A DNA stretch of 64,000 nucleotides from Stenogyne calaminthoides (taxonomy: Eukaryota > Streptophyta > Magnoliopsida > Lamiales > Lamiaceae): contig JBBCBC010000030.1 in the NCBI GenBank assembly GCA_037126765.1, positions 6,606,478-6,670,477 on the forward strand, in the 5' to 3' direction. The notes beneath the pieces are model-generated. The model was not told the DNA's origin. It did not search any database and saw only the letters and a program-made list of their open reading frames with translations. Each line of letters starts with the position of its first letter. Within the stretch, counting starts at the first letter, position 1. This document shows, piece by piece, positions 1-11,120 of the stretch. Both the position numbers and the translations under genes were made by a program.

Positions 1-2257
1 TTTCAGGCTACCAGCAAGACTCGAAACGGGAATATTCACGATCCCAGTACACAGCGTATCATTGAAGAAGCGGTAATCTATCCATTAATTTATCTTTGAA
101 TTACAAACTATTATTTCTAAACAAATAATTAAATAATAATCTTTTGTGATTTAGGAGGGCATATCTCAGACGATGACGCCCGACGACCTCCGCATTATCG
201 GTACTGATGATCTGCTTGGACGGGCTATAGGTCGTCAGGAGCATCCCGACCGCTTACAAAGTACTGGATATGGCGTGACGAAGACATCATTGGCGATGAC
301 ACCTGGTCTTGCGGCCATGAATATGGTGGGTAGACTTTCGGAACAGGTTGCCATGTTGGCGAAACAGGTTGAACTTTTGAGGTCCGAGAGAAGATCGAGT
401 CCCGGGGTGTCGTCGAGTGGAGCAAGCTGTGAAAATAGTGTCGTTGATGCTATGTTTTCCGCTGATGCTAGGGATGACTTTATTGATGCACTTCAAAACG
501 TCTCTCAGGTATCAGATGTGTCTCGCATTTGTTTTAATTAAAGACTAGTATATTAAAATTTTCTAACTAAATATCTTATTCGAGCAGCCACCGACCTTTT
601 GCTATCTTTATTTGGAGGATCCTACTCGGTTGGTGGCCACAGGAACGTTGCACAATAACTCATGTGGAATGATTCATGGTCGTCCTCTCACTCATGGTTT
701 CGTGAGGGTCACGCTCGATGTACCCGTAATCGGACAAGAGGATTCACCGGTGCTAAAACTAATAGATGATGCCATCACAGTCGGAACAACAGTCGGGCAC
801 TTCATCGAATGGCCGAGCAACTTGGTCTCTCTCACCATGAAGGTAAAATATATGTTATTAAAGTTCATTATCTTATTTGTCGTTCTAAATAATTTTACAA
901 ATTGATTGTAGAAACTGCCGACACCACAAAAGGTTAAACATAAATCAAGTGGTGTCTTGGACAGTCAGAGGGAGAGAACGGGGGACTCCACTATTGGTGC
1001 GTGCAGACTTGGTTATCCCTTGCCTGGAGACTTAGATCACGACTTCACTGTACAAATTACGGTGAACATGATGGTATCGTCCAATGCTTTCGATACCGTC
1101 ACAGTTCCCATGATTGCTCACTTTTATCGGAATGCTTTTGAAGAATACATCGTTCCAGAGCATGTGCTTGAAGTCTTGAACAACGAGTGGTTGAGTGCAA
1201 CCACCATAACCTTTTACCTCAGGTATGTGTTTACTAATTCTCAGTATTTACTTTCTATATAGTTTAATTTCTTTTTTAAATATTAATTAGCGTATGTTGG
1301 TTAAAGATATTTGGGTGAGGTATATCTCTCCAGAGATGCCCGAGCATGTGGAATGTATTCCTTCGTCTCCCCCCAAGTGTCTTGCTTATTGGGTGATAGA
1401 GCACAGACCATGTAGGGGATAGTTGAACATATGTTGAGTCATACTGGGAGAGACCATCTCGTGTTTTGGCCAACAAATGTGGGGTGAGTACAATAAATAT
1501 TTCGTTAAAATTTGTATTCATAATATAATATTTGCACATATGCTAAATTTGCAATTAATTTTAATATTCTTAATATAATATAGACAACATTGGGTGCTGG
1601 TCGCCATAAACATGAATACATTAAGTGTGTATTTTATGGACCCAGTTGTGGATGGGGTGGTTGCAAATCGCCCTGATCTCATGTCATATATGGAAGCGTA
1701 AGTTCATTTTAATATTCTAATATAATGATTTGTTTTACTTTTAAAATTATGCATATTTAATCTATTTTTATTTTTTAATTATAATAATAATAGTGTGATG
1801 AGGATGTATCGGAGTCTCCTTCCGAATCAAGGCTCAAGATCTAATTTAAGTAAAGTGAGTTGGACAAACATTAAGGTAAATTTAATTTAGTCAATTATCA
1901 AATTAATAGAAAATAATCATAATTGTAATACGTGATTATAATTGTTAATCAACAGGTTCCGAGGCAACGAGATGGTGACCATTATGGACATTTTGTGTGT
2001 TGCTACATTGAAGATATAATCTGCACTTCTTGAACGACCATTCCCCACAATGTAAGTCAATTTATCAATTTATTTAAATTATTATTGATTGAATAAAAAT
2101 TCATACTATATATCTAACTATATTGATTGATCATTGTTTGCAGTTTGTCTATGAACGTCCGCTCAAGTCTTACTTCAACAAAAGAATGGAGAAATGGAAA
2201 AGAGATTGGACGGGGTACCTTTACAATCGATTCTTGTATAATTATCAAGTGGTATAA
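1..2257 (+). pseudogene. CACTA-associated Transposase_24 / DUF8039-like / Ulp1-protease-like gene, 5' truncated by window edge
   Basis: Exons can be read as 1-72, 155-508, 588-842, 912-1222, about 1291-1482, 1584-1697, 1794-1875, 1956 to about 2050, and about 2144-2257 (stop TAA 2255-2257), most with good GT and AG borders. The first two exons resemble the C-terminal part of plant Transposase_24 proteins (ALGTPEH-like region, here AIGRQEHPDR). Exons 3-4 resemble a DUF8039-type domain (ATGTLHNNS, VGHFIEWP). The later exons resemble a Ulp1/C48 cysteine peptidase, with HWVLVAI supplying the His and VYFMDPV the Asp. The exon from 1291 contains an in-frame TAG and then resumes in another frame. 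In the catalytic block VPRQRDGDHYGHFV, tyrosine (TAT at 1983-1985) stands where the family has the nucleophile Cys. Decayed transposon gene; the family call is by eye. Confidence 0.75.
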
Positions 2258-2504
2258 CTTTTGGTAGCATGTAATTAACTTATATATTTGTGATGATATT
2301 TCATGTTTGTGGTGTATTGGACGTATGTTTATGATGTGATGCATGTTTATTTATTTCATGATGTGTATGTTTATTTATTTGATATTTTGGTATTGGACGT
2401 ATATATATTATAGTGGTATAAGTTTTGGTTTTTGGTTTTGGTCATGTATAAACAGAATTTTTAAAATATAAAATAATTATATAAAAAAAATTTGTTATTG
2501 GACA

Positions 2505-2815
2505 ACGGTTATAAACTGCTGTCTATCCAATATAATAAAAAAAATTATTAAAAAAAATATTAGACAGCGGTTGAAAATCGCTGTCCAAGAGAGTAGTTTG
2601 CACAGCTGTTGAAAACCGCTGTCCAAAGTAATATTTTGAACAACGGTTGAAAACCGCTGTCCAAGGGTGGTCTTGCACTGCTGTTCAAAACCGCTGTCTA
2701 AGTCTTTTTTTTAGACAACGATTTTTTAACAGCTGTCTAAGCTTAGACAGTTGTTACTTGGACAACTCTTATAACCGCTGTCTAAAGTTATTTTTAACAG
2801 CTGTGCAAAGCCAAA
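2505..2815. repeat. CACTA subterminal repeats
   Basis: About ten copies of the palindromic motif GACAGCGGTTNNNAACCGCTGTC occur in variant forms, such as gacagcggttgaaaatcgctg and acagctgttgaaaaccgctg, in both orientations just inside the right end. Such arrays are the usual binding sites for the TNPA-type protein of CACTA elements. Confidence 0.8.
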
Positions 2816-2827
2816 TTTGTATTAGTG

Positions 2828-3204
2828 AATGGAGTTAAGTTGAAAACAAATTTTAGGAGTGAAAATAAATTGTCTGCTTTTAGGGCTCAAGTATTTTTCA
2901 ACTAACATAGTGGTGATGAGAAGTTGCAAGCCTTCGTTCGGAGAACAATGAGAGGTAGAATAAACTGTCTGCTTTTAGGGGTTTAAGTGTTTCGAGCTAT
3001 CCCAACGGTCGTTGAGGAGTTGTAAGCTTTTGTTTGGGACCAAAAATTGTCTATTTAGGGGCTCAAGTGTTTAAAATTAAACTGTATTTTTTAAGGACCA
3101 AAAATCTGATGGGTGGCAACACAAATACCATAATTTATCGGGTTGACAAAATAAGAACCTTAACTTTAAAAAGTGTTTCCGGCCAACTTATCCCCATGAC
3201 CCTA
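2828..3204. repeat. Diverged tandem repeat between two transposons
   Basis: Three diverged copies of a segment of about 90-110 bp begin at about 2868, 2963 and 3047, each with 'a(a/c)tgtct(gcttt)tagggg(c/t)t(c/t)aagtgttt' followed by a 'gagaagttgcaagc'-like block. No coding signal is seen. The segment fills the space between the CACTA right end and the next MITE. Confidence 0.5.
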
Positions 3205-3602
3205 CACTACAAGAAAATGTGTATTGCCTAGGAAATTTTTCAATGTTTTTTCAACATGCCTACAAAATTTTCAACGAAAATAATTTTGTCCTACATAATT
3301 TTCTAATTATATAGACTATTTTTAAACTGCATATATAATTGCCTACGGAAATGCAAATTACCTAGGAAATTATTTATGTGGGTAATTTTGCCTACGGAAA
3401 TTAAAAATGTGTAGGTAAATTGCTCGTAGGTAATTTGTTTGTCTAGTGAATTGTTTGTGTAGGTATTTTTTTCAAAGATTATTCTAAAATTTGGTAGGTA
3501 AATCGTAGGCACTCCTCACTTTTAAGGACCAAATTACTTTTATAGAAAAATTTCGTAGTCATTTGAAAATTTTCGTAGGCAATTTTTTATTTTCTTGTAG
3601 TG
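3205..3602. mobile_element. CACTA-type MITE
   Basis: 398-bp element with perfect 14-bp terminal inverted repeats (CACTACAAGAAAAT ... ATTTTCTTGTAGTG) and a perfect 3-bp target duplication, cta at 3202-3204 and 3603-3605. The inside holds many variants of CCTA(C/G)GGAAAT and its complement GTAGGTAAAT, typical CACTA subterminal motifs. No coding capacity. Confidence 0.9.
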
Positions 3603-3605
3603 CTA

Positions 3606-4795
3606 ATTTGAGTCCGAAGTCTCTCATTTGGCCTGAAATTACTACTTTTTATCAGTTCTATGAGACGTGAAACAGACAATTTGTATCCATATATCACATT
3701 TGTCTTCATCAGAAACCTCACAGTTGTATATCTCATTTCTAAAATGATGAAATCTACTTGTCTCTAACATTTATACCTCTCGTAGCTATATAAGTGTGAT
3801 GCATTTTAGAGCAGTATGGCAATCACCAAGGGAAATTTAACTTTTGGACACTATTTTATGGTGGTTTAGCAAAATTAGGAACACAATTTTATGGGGGTTT
3901 AGCAAAAGTTTAAGACTATTTTATGGGGAGTTTAGCAAAATGGGGACACTATTTTTAGTATCTTGCAAAACTAGACACCATTTTTATGAGCATGCAAAAT
4001 AAGGACAATATCTTTTACGTTGGGGCCAAATTTAGGCCGCTAAAAGGTAAATTTTGGCATAAATTTCTCCAACTTAAAAGATAATATACTAGTATTTACA
4101 AGCCTATAATTGTTCAAGTTTTGCTAACCGCACTGCATATAGCTAGTGTCCTAAAAAAAATCCATAATAAAACGTTCATATATTTGTCTGCACTCTACCA
4201 GCCCATTAAAAGTTTTTTTAAAACTAAAAATCAATTTGTTATTGGTCTATTCACCTATATACTAATAGAGATTTTTTTTTTGTGCCTGAAGTGTCGTTCT
4301 CTCTTCAAATTTACTGACGTGTTACATTTTTATAAAATGTCTATTTAAATGTCATTATGCATAATATTAAGTGTCATCATAGTTTTAAAGGAAAAATGTT
4401 ATTTGAGGAATAAGTAATTCATAATTTTTGAATGAAAAATGTTAAAACTTTTTAAAGAATACCCATTGTTTAATTCATAAACTAATTTAATTTCAAAAAA
4501 TTAACAAGAAGGATACATTTTTCTTGGTAAATTTGGCAGAATCCTTATTTTTTGGATCAACTCTCTCTATATTTACGTCACTGTTGTGTTTTATTTATAA
4601 GCTGTAATTTGGTACTCGAGTCGAATAGCAAACATTAGAAAATGTGGTGAGCGCAGATTCTTTTGTTGAAATTCAGTGCTGGGAAATGCAGAAGTTGGAG
4701 AGCAATTGTATGAATGACGATTTGAATTCAAGTTTGCCCAACAACAATACTTTGGTTTGGAAGGAGTGGGAGTGTATCTTGTTTTTTCTACTTGG
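3606..4795. other. Intergenic; degenerate short tandem repeats at 3840-4015
   Basis: At 3840-4015 a unit of about 35-40 bp (gacactattttatgg.ggtttagcaaaa) recurs about five times with many differences. The rest, 4016-4795, is AT-rich with only short random ORFs. No gene is supported. Confidence 0.5.
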
Positions 4796-5477
4796 GCCCC
4801 GATTGGTAGCATCTATTAGCCCCTAAAAGGCCTCCACCACTAAAATAAGAAATTGATTGGTAGCCAATGTTAAAATCCCGCCGACCCGGTAGTTATCGGC
4901 TGACCCACTATTGTTTTTACGCCCAAACACTGTTCACCTTTATGGAAATAATACCACCTCGGACATGATATTAGATTAATTAGACTTCTACAGTGCATTT
5001 TGTGTTCCAAATTTACCCCATGTGGCCATTATCCAAGACAAAAAATTAAAAAACGTATTCAACAATTCTCATTTCACTTTTTCAAAAAATTCATCTCTCA
5101 AATCTGGAAGCTTCTTCATCCTCTGAAATCGCCTCATCCCCGATTTCTTCGTCTATTCAATTCGTGAGTGGTTTTGTTCGTCAACCTCCCAATTCGTGAG
5201 TCGCTGTGTTCTCCGTCCCCAATATTGTCAGTGTGAGTCAATTTTAGATCTGTGTTTTCTCCAATCTCGAATCTCAAATTTGGGTTTGTGATTTTTAGGT
5301 CGCGCAGCAGTCGAAAGGGTTCTTTTCTTCTTTTTAAAGGTTCCTACCAATCAGAATATTATTTTTAACACACCTTTTTTAGTATTTCATACCAATCAAC
5401 TTTATAGCATTTCTATTCTTTAAAATAGTCTTAAGACTAATATTTAAGAGATTTCCTTAGATGCTACCAATCGGGGC
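4796..5477. mobile_element. Small TIR element carrying 5'UTR-like DNA
   Basis: The ends are inverted repeats of about 19 bp, GCCCCGATTGGTAGCATCT at 4796 and AGATGCTACCAATCGGGGC ending at 5477, with further inner copies of gattggtagcc / cctaccaatc. The flank ttg occurs on both sides (4792-4794 and 5478-5480) but one extra G on the left makes the duplication uncertain. The centre, 5050-5325, is different in character: CT-rich, with tcttcatcc, two copies of caattcgtgagt and an exon/intron-like join, as in a plant 5'UTR. This may be captured host DNA. Superfamily not assigned (hAT or PIF/Harbinger possible). Confidence 0.6.
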
Positions 5478-5496
5478 TTGATGTATATTATTATGG

Positions 5497-5810
5497 ATAA
5501 AAGTCAAAATAATCTCATAACTTTTCACCTTTTTTCAAAATGGTCCCATAAAAGTTTGATGTGTGAAATTGATTCCAATTTTACGTGAATTGTATCATTT
5601 TCGTCCCAAATTCGTCGGAATTGACGAAACAAAGTCATTTTTGGTCATGCGTCTTACATGTGAGCATTCAATTAGGAGATTTCCGGCTGAAATGCATGAA
5701 AAAAAATGGTACAATTCGCGAAAATTTGGGACCAATTTCGTACATAAAATATTTTTGGGACTATTTTTAAAAAATGTGAAAAGTTATGGGGCAATTTTGG
5801 ATTATAGGGG
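5497..5810. repeat. Long imperfect inverted repeat (foldback element)
   Basis: The left arm (cataacttttcacctttttt then ggtcccata, from about 5505) pairs imperfectly with the right arm (about 5690-5806: ggtacaattcgcg, gggaccaatttcgta, gtgaaaagttatgg). The arms are roughly 100 bp. This is a common type of non-coding plant repeat; no target duplication was identified. Confidence 0.5.
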
Positions 5811-5849
5811 GGGCCATGACATAGTTCCGAGTTTGTTTATACCAATCTT

Positions 5850-6660
5850 CTGCAAATTTTTTAACACATAACATACCTATCTTCTGCACACCGCCCGAGC
5901 CCGTGGCCCTTGATTCTTGGCAATTGGACTTTGGATTTTGAGTGGACTTTGGTCTTGGGCTAGGGGCCTATATTAATTTTTTGGAGCTTGGTCCAACCAA
6001 AATAATATGAACCCAACAACCATACCAAATCCGGGATTGGGTTGGCCCAAGTGAATTTCAGCACATGTCTGCAGAAATTCAAATTTAAATTCAGACGAAC
6101 CTAGACGTCGGTATGTCCAGGTTCATGGATGTTTCTCCTGGAATATGTCCATAACTCCTGGAAATTGAATTCAGGAGGCTCCCCATTGAGTGGACATGCT
6201 CTTATAAATAGGACCAACATGCATGGGTTTTCAACACTGAAAAATTTCTGAAATTTGAACTCACAAAATCCTACATTCTGCATACCCGGTTTTTCTGCAT
6301 CATTTAGAGTGCAACCTTCTCCTTACGCCAATTCAGTTTGTCGGAGCTTTACACGTTGTGGTGCTGCACGTGTAAAGACGAAAGTCATTTTACCTTTGGA
6401 AACGATATGTCAAATCAAGAGCACTACCGAGGCGTATTTCGTTTTGCAGAAAAAGGTTCCACATGACTCGACTTTGGTGAGTTTTTCTAATATTTGTTTA
6501 TTTTTCATTTGTTCGTGTTGTTGTTGTTTGGTACGTGCAAAGATTGAAGACTTCCAGAAGTTGTTTGTGCAGAATTTCAGAATTAACTCATGCGTGCGAA
6601 GATTGGACAGCTGAAAAATAATTATTTTTTTTACTAAAAAGTAACACTTCACTTGTTGTA
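5850..6660 (+). other. LTR-like or promoter-like fragment
   Basis: A TATA box (CTTATAAATAGGAC, 6201-6214) is followed by a plausible transcribed leader, and the upstream region is CCAA/GGCCCA-rich. An open frame at 6255-6614 has no recognisable domain. The organisation resembles the LTR of a retrotransposon, but neither border was found. It could also be an old gene promoter. Confidence 0.3.
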
Positions 6661-6947
6661 AAATAATTCCTTATTTTATGTATTTTCTTTTCCATTTTTT
6701 TATTATTTCTCCCATACTCTATAAACCCAACAGAGTATTTGACTAGAACTTCCATTTAATTCAAGGATCTCATTCATCCTTGTTATTATGATTCATCCAA
6801 GTACATCACTCCCTTGATAGTAACTTTTTGAGATGGTATGAAAAGTAAATCAATTTTAAACTTTTACTCCTCAGGTATTTTTTTTTACTGTTTAATTAGA
6901 AAAGGGAAAAGAAAATTAAACCAAATTAATGCATCTCAATAGAGATA
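6661..6947. other. Intergenic, nothing recognised
   Basis: AT-rich sequence with no repeat, RNA or coding signal that I can support. Confidence 0.5.
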
Positions 6948-7146
6948 CTCCCTCCGTCCCGCAATGACTTGAAAACTAGAATTGGACCGCAAACCAAGGA
7001 AAATGGGTTAAAGCGGATTTGAGTGGAATAAAATAAGGGTGTTGTGAGTGTATTAATATTATATTTGTTTCCATTTTGGGAGTGTTCAAGTAATGTTGGG
7101 ACGTCCAAATAAGGCAAGTGTTCAAGTAATGTTGGGACGGAGGGAG
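6948..7146. mobile_element. Stowaway-like (Tc1/mariner) MITE
   Basis: Terminal inverted repeats CTCCCTCCGTCCC ... GGGACGGAGGGAG are flanked on both sides by TA (6946-6947 and 7147-7148). The element is 199 bp and non-coding. An inner direct copy of gtgttcaagtaatgttgggacg lies near the right end. Confidence 0.9.
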
Positions 7147-7170
7147 TATTTAGTAAGAGTGGGTCTCATG

Positions 7171-7375
7171 TGCACCCGGGTGCACCGTGCACTCATAGTG
7201 CATTTTAAAAGCGTGCAACTATACAAAATAGAAACGTGCAACTATTCCAAACAGAAGCATGCAACTATATTCCCATATTAACAGTTGCACTTTTCTGTGT
7301 AAATAAGTCGCATTTTTCAGCATAACAAGTTGCACGCTTCTAAAATGCACTATGAGTGCACGGTGCACCGGGGCA
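7171..7375. mobile_element. Foldback element next to the tRNA gene
   Basis: Long nearly perfect inverted arms of about 45 bp (gtgcaccgtgcactcatagtg ... gcgtgcaact, and agttgcacgc ... cactatgagtgcacggtgca) enclose a short AT-rich loop that also contains gtgcaactat repeats. The element lies 25 bp after the Stowaway MITE and ends 57 bp before the tRNA. No target duplication identified. Confidence 0.7.
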
Positions 7376-7414
7376 TACAAGAAATAGCCATTTCGTTATG
7401 TAAAGCTAACTAGC

Positions 7415-7431
7415 TATAAACAAGGTATCAA
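7415..7431 (+). promoter_or_regulatory. Upstream elements of tRNA-Ser gene
   Basis: TATAAA at 7415-7420 and CAA at 7429-7431 lie just upstream of the mature tRNA. TATA-like and CAA motifs at these places are usual for plant nuclear tRNA genes transcribed by RNA polymerase III. Confidence 0.6.
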
Positions 7432-7513
7432 GTGGACGTGCCGGAGTGGTTATCGGGCATGACTAGAAATCATGTGGGCTTTGCCCGCGCAGGTTCGAAT
7501 CCTGCCGTCCACG
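7432..7513 (+). tRNA. tRNA-Ser (anticodon AGA)
   Basis: 82-nt gene with a 7-bp acceptor stem (GTGGACG / CGTCCAC) and discriminator G. It has an A box (TGCCGGAGTGGTT), anticodon stem CATGA/TCATG with loop CTAGAAA giving anticodon AGA at 7465-7467, and a long class II variable arm (TGGGCTTTGCCCGC). The B box is GGTTCGAATCC. There is no intron and no encoded CCA, as expected for a nuclear gene. It reads serine UCU (and UCC/UCA/UCG after inosine modification). All stems pair, so it looks functional. Confidence 0.97.
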
Positions 7514-7531
7514 ATTTTTCTCTTTTTCAGT
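7514..7531 (+). terminator. Pol III terminator of tRNA-Ser
   Basis: The mature tRNA is followed at once by ATTTTTCTCTTTTTC, with two T5 runs, the normal RNA polymerase III stop signal. Confidence 0.7.
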
Positions 7532-7860
7532 CTAGCAATTAAGAACCAAACTTTTTGTCGTATAATTTTAATATTTTATTTATTGCAATGTTCAATGTTT
7601 ATGTGTCGTCTTCCTGCTAACTTTATTCAAGTGTCGTTTACAGAATTAATGAAGTCCATGTATCATAATTTTGTTCAGTTGATTGAATTGATAAATTTCG
7701 TATTCTGATTTGATACTCTGAAAAAAAAAAATCACATGAAACTGGTATTATATAACTTTTTGCGATACACAAAAGGGTCTAACCTTAACCCAATTCTCTC
7801 AATATTACAAAACAAAAAAAAAAAACCAGAGAAAAATGGTGCCAAAAAAAGTATTGGATG
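7532..7860. other. 3' flank of the membrane-protein gene
   Basis: AT-rich DNA between the tRNA and the stop codon of the minus-strand gene. On the minus strand a T-rich, poly(A)-signal-like environment lies around 7800-7850. No other gene is seen. Confidence 0.4.
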
Positions 7861-9454
7861 TCACCGATTCCTGTCCAACAACCCTTCCATGATCACCCGT
7901 TTCTTGTACTCCAAGTCTATCGCGTCGAACGAGTCGAACTTCCGTGGCTGCGGCCGGTGGCCGGGGCGGCGGCGGTACGCCGGAGCAAAGAACAGCCACG
8001 ACGAAGTACAAATCACTATTGCAAACACCTTTCCCCAAACCAGAGCAAACAAGCACGCCCAAAAAATGAACATTTCTATTTTAAGGCTGTAATTGCTGCA
8101 TGATTTTCTACCACAATCTTTTGTGGTGCTTTTCTGCTTGCTCATTTGCTTGAAATCCACGGACATTGATCGGTTGATCTTGTTTTGAGGTACGGATCGC
8201 GAGTGGGACGAACTTGAAGATGCAGAGGAAGATACGGAGGGTTCGTGGCTGCTTGAATTCGACGAAAATAAGGACGAGTGGTCGGAATTTGAACGGAAAA
8301 CATGGTTGGGGTCTATGGGCATGCATGGTGAATTCTTCTTCTTCATGATCTTTTTGCTTTTGGAGAAGGAGAAGAAGTTGTTTCTTAATTTGTGGCTTTC
8401 TTGCTTTGCGTTTTCGCTCCGGGATTTTTTCTGATGATCAAATTATGAGACTGTGTTAGTTCATCTGGCGAAAAAATACTAACAATATATGCAAGATTTT
8501 CGTTCTAAAGGGGTAAAGTTTTTCAAGATGGAAAATTTTTATAATTCAAAAGAACAAATTGACAAAATCTCTATATGTACAATTTGATTTTTTTTTAAAG
8601 GATAATTTCGTTGGAATTTCATGGATGGGCCATGGTGATATTCAAAATTAGGGATTTATATAAATACAAAATTTTGAATGAGTGAACGGAGAATGCATAA
8701 ATTTTTCAAATTTTGAAACTTGTTAGGGAGTTACATCATCCTTCATCAATAACATCACAATTGGGATATGGTGGTTTTAACTTTTAAATAGTTACCAATT
8801 GCTGAAGAGGTAATGTTGCGAGATTGAGAAACTCATCATCTTGCATATTCATTTCTAGGAAATTCCCAAAAAATTATTAATCGAGGAACAATCATATATA
8901 GCATAATTATTATGCCTCCGTCCCAAGAATATATGCACACCTTGCTTGCAAAAATACGCGAAAACAGTAAACGTGCATATATTATTGGGAAGGAGTAATT
9001 AATAAGCCATTAATTATGTTCGAGTAAAGAAAATTTACAAAAAAATGTCTTAAACTGGACGGTCGGCCGTCGCAATAGAAGAAAAAGTAGCAGTTTCATC
9101 GATTTAAAAAATAAACAAACAATCCAAATTAGGTATTTAAAATTAAATTGAAAAAGGGAAGAAAAAACAAAATAAAGAATATTTCAAAATTATATTTTGG
9201 AACAAATAAGGAAACAAAATCCAGAAGCAAATTGAGCATGTAACAAACGGTCAAGAATAAATTCTTACCAACGACGTCTTGAAGAGAACGGCCTTGACGG
9301 CGGCGGAGAAACTCCGGCGAAGCCTTATCCTCGTTGAGGCTGCGGCGTCGCCGGAGAACGACGGCAAACCCGGTTCATCGTGAACCGTTTTAAAACACCC
9401 GAAAACTTTGCTCCTCCCACTACGGCTCTTCGTCGTGGCATCCATCGCCACCAA
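7861..9454 (-). CDS. Serine-rich single-pass membrane protein, At5g23160-like, two exons
   Basis: Exon 1 is 9269-9454 and exon 2 is 7861-8430, joined in phase 0 across an 838-bp GT-AG intron (donor TTG|GTAAGA, acceptor ATCATCAG|AA). The product is 251 residues. Residues 10-22 hold a basic start with SGRSKVFGCF. Residues about 45-62 (SFSAAVKAVLFKTSL) run into exon 2 (NNFFSFSKSKK). Residues about 110-145 are a serine tract. One hydrophobic segment (about 182-212, FIFWACLFALVWGKVFAIVI) is followed by RRRPG and a conserved-looking tail EYKKRVIMEGLLDRN. This order (CF motif, serine tract, late membrane helix, EYKKRVIMEG tail) matches plant proteins of unknown function such as At5g23160, from memory. 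No role is known to me. ATG at 9454 is the first; a second lies at codon 4. The reading frame is undamaged. Confidence 0.85.
8913..8995. mobile_element. Short Stowaway-like MITE inside the intron
   Basis: About 83 bp with ends ctccgtcccaagaatatatgc and the complementary gcatatattattgggaaggag, flanked by TA. It sits in the intron of the minus-strand membrane-protein gene, well away from both splice sites. Confidence 0.7.
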
Positions 9455-9576
9455 AATAAGCTAAACAAAATCCATGCAAATTTTGATTAAAAAATAAATT
9501 AGAAGGGGGAGAAGCGAAGCGACGGGAAAAAAGAGAAATGGGGTGGGAATTACTAAAACAAGAGAAAAATGAATTG

Positions 9577-9584
9577 GATATATT
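9577..9584 (-). promoter_or_regulatory. Possible TATA box of the membrane-protein gene
   Basis: On the minus strand GCAAATATATCC lies about 125 bp upstream of the ATG at 9454, a normal distance for a plant TATA box and short 5'UTR. Position only; no other support. Confidence 0.35.
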
Positions 9585-9599
9585 TGCTATTTTATTTCG

Positions 9600-11120
9600 A
9601 TGGTCAAAATTCCATCGCCGAGGATTTATTATTTTAATGCGATCGATTAATGTTTATTTTTTTATTAAAAAATGAAATGACAAAAAATGTGACGGTTGGA
9701 AAGGGTGTGTACAGTTATTTATACGTACATTTGTATGTATGTATAACTAACTGTTGTTTATCTGATAATGATATTATAAGTGGCGATAATCGTGGACTGA
9801 GAAAACGAAGGAAACGTGTTTGTTTGTGTTGATACTGTGTGCGTGTTTGTGTGTGTATCGTTTCTAGAATGGAGGGTCGTGTTTGGCGCTCGTCAATTCT
9901 GAGTCGTTTTTTAATTTCGATTAAACGGTACAGATGGACAATTAGTCGTATTTAAGATTTAATATAAAAGAACTTTAAATTATAAAAAATTGAAATAATC
10001 ATAACTGAGAACATAAATTTCGTTACATATGCGATAGTCAAGATGCCAGATTAAAAATATTTAATTTGATACATAAAAAGGACTTAAAATACTAAGCAAT
10101 TTGAAATTTGGGTGGAAAAAATTAAAAAGGTTTCCATTTCTGAAATATAACCGGATATTTTATACTTGTAAAAATGGTTTTTACTTTTTACACAAAGAAT
10201 GTACATAAAAGACATTAATTATGATTTTTGTAATTATTGAATTTAGTGTAAGTAAATTTAGAGGTTAGATGATGGTATAATTAATGATTTAATTCGGATC
10301 CATGGGTTTGATTTTATTTCACTTCAATTTTTCTTGAATTAAATCTGTGTACTTTTATGCCGAAAAACAATTGAATTTTTGTAATTTCATTTATATTAAA
10401 AATTATGTAAGCTACTAAATATACAGATCACACACCAATTTTATATTGCCAATTAGGGGACTCCATTCAAATAAAATTGATATATAACGACTAAATAAAG
10501 TAAATGGACTAGTTTTGTTTTTAACATAGGTTTCATTCATGTGAGCCAAATATCCGAACTCCTTTTTTTTTTAGAGTATCACTAATTTAGATACAAAGTA
10601 TTATTAATTTGAAAGATGTATAATTTTTAAATAGTGATATTTTGTAGTAAAAAAAAAAATCATGTATACTTAATAGTACTTGTGCTGGCTGTTTTTCTTT
10701 AAAGCACGTGACGTGGTCACTTTTTTTTTTCTTTGGATTATTGAGCTCGATTGCTTTATAACTAATTAGTGTATCACACACGTGTCTTTTGACGGTCTGT
10801 AGATATAAAATAAATATAATATAAAATATATTTAATTTTCAAGTTAAATTAATTAGAAATAATTATTTTACTTATAGTTATAATTTTTTTCCTTATATTC
10901 TTTATTTTTTTTTATATATTTCACGATTATATTTTTTTCATTTCGATGTAATGTTGATCTGTGAAAGTTTTATTATTTTTGCAATGAGACGTGGGAAATG
11001 GGTGACGTTTTAACTGTTGAAATTGAAAAAGTTTACATTATTAAATAATGTAAGTTTAAAAGGTAGTGTTTCTTTTAAAATTTTTGAATTATTTTTTTAT
11101 AAACCTTGTTGATCGTCACA
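9600..11120. other. Intergenic, nothing recognised
   Basis: AT-rich upstream region of the minus-strand gene. Short poly-A/T runs and a GT-rich stretch at 9835-9862 are present. No coding, RNA or transposon structure could be supported. Confidence 0.5.

Larger units (their letters stand above)
1..2827 (+). mobile_element. CACTA (En/Spm) transposon 1, right-hand part
   Basis: The right end is recognisable: a block of short inverted subterminal repeats is followed by a terminus reading ...TTTGTATTAGTG, the complement of a CACTA-type end (CACTAATACAAA). The next 3 bases are aat, where a 3-bp target duplication would lie. The left end is outside the window, so the duplication cannot be confirmed. 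The element carries a spliced ORF (1-2257) of the Transposase_24/Ulp1-like type that accompanies CACTA elements. No TNP2/TNPD transposase domain is seen in the visible part. Confidence 0.85.

Noticed and set aside
5563..5871. 102-codon open frame
   Set aside because: It lies across the foldback repeat at 5497-5810 and reads through its two arms; no domain, probably chance.
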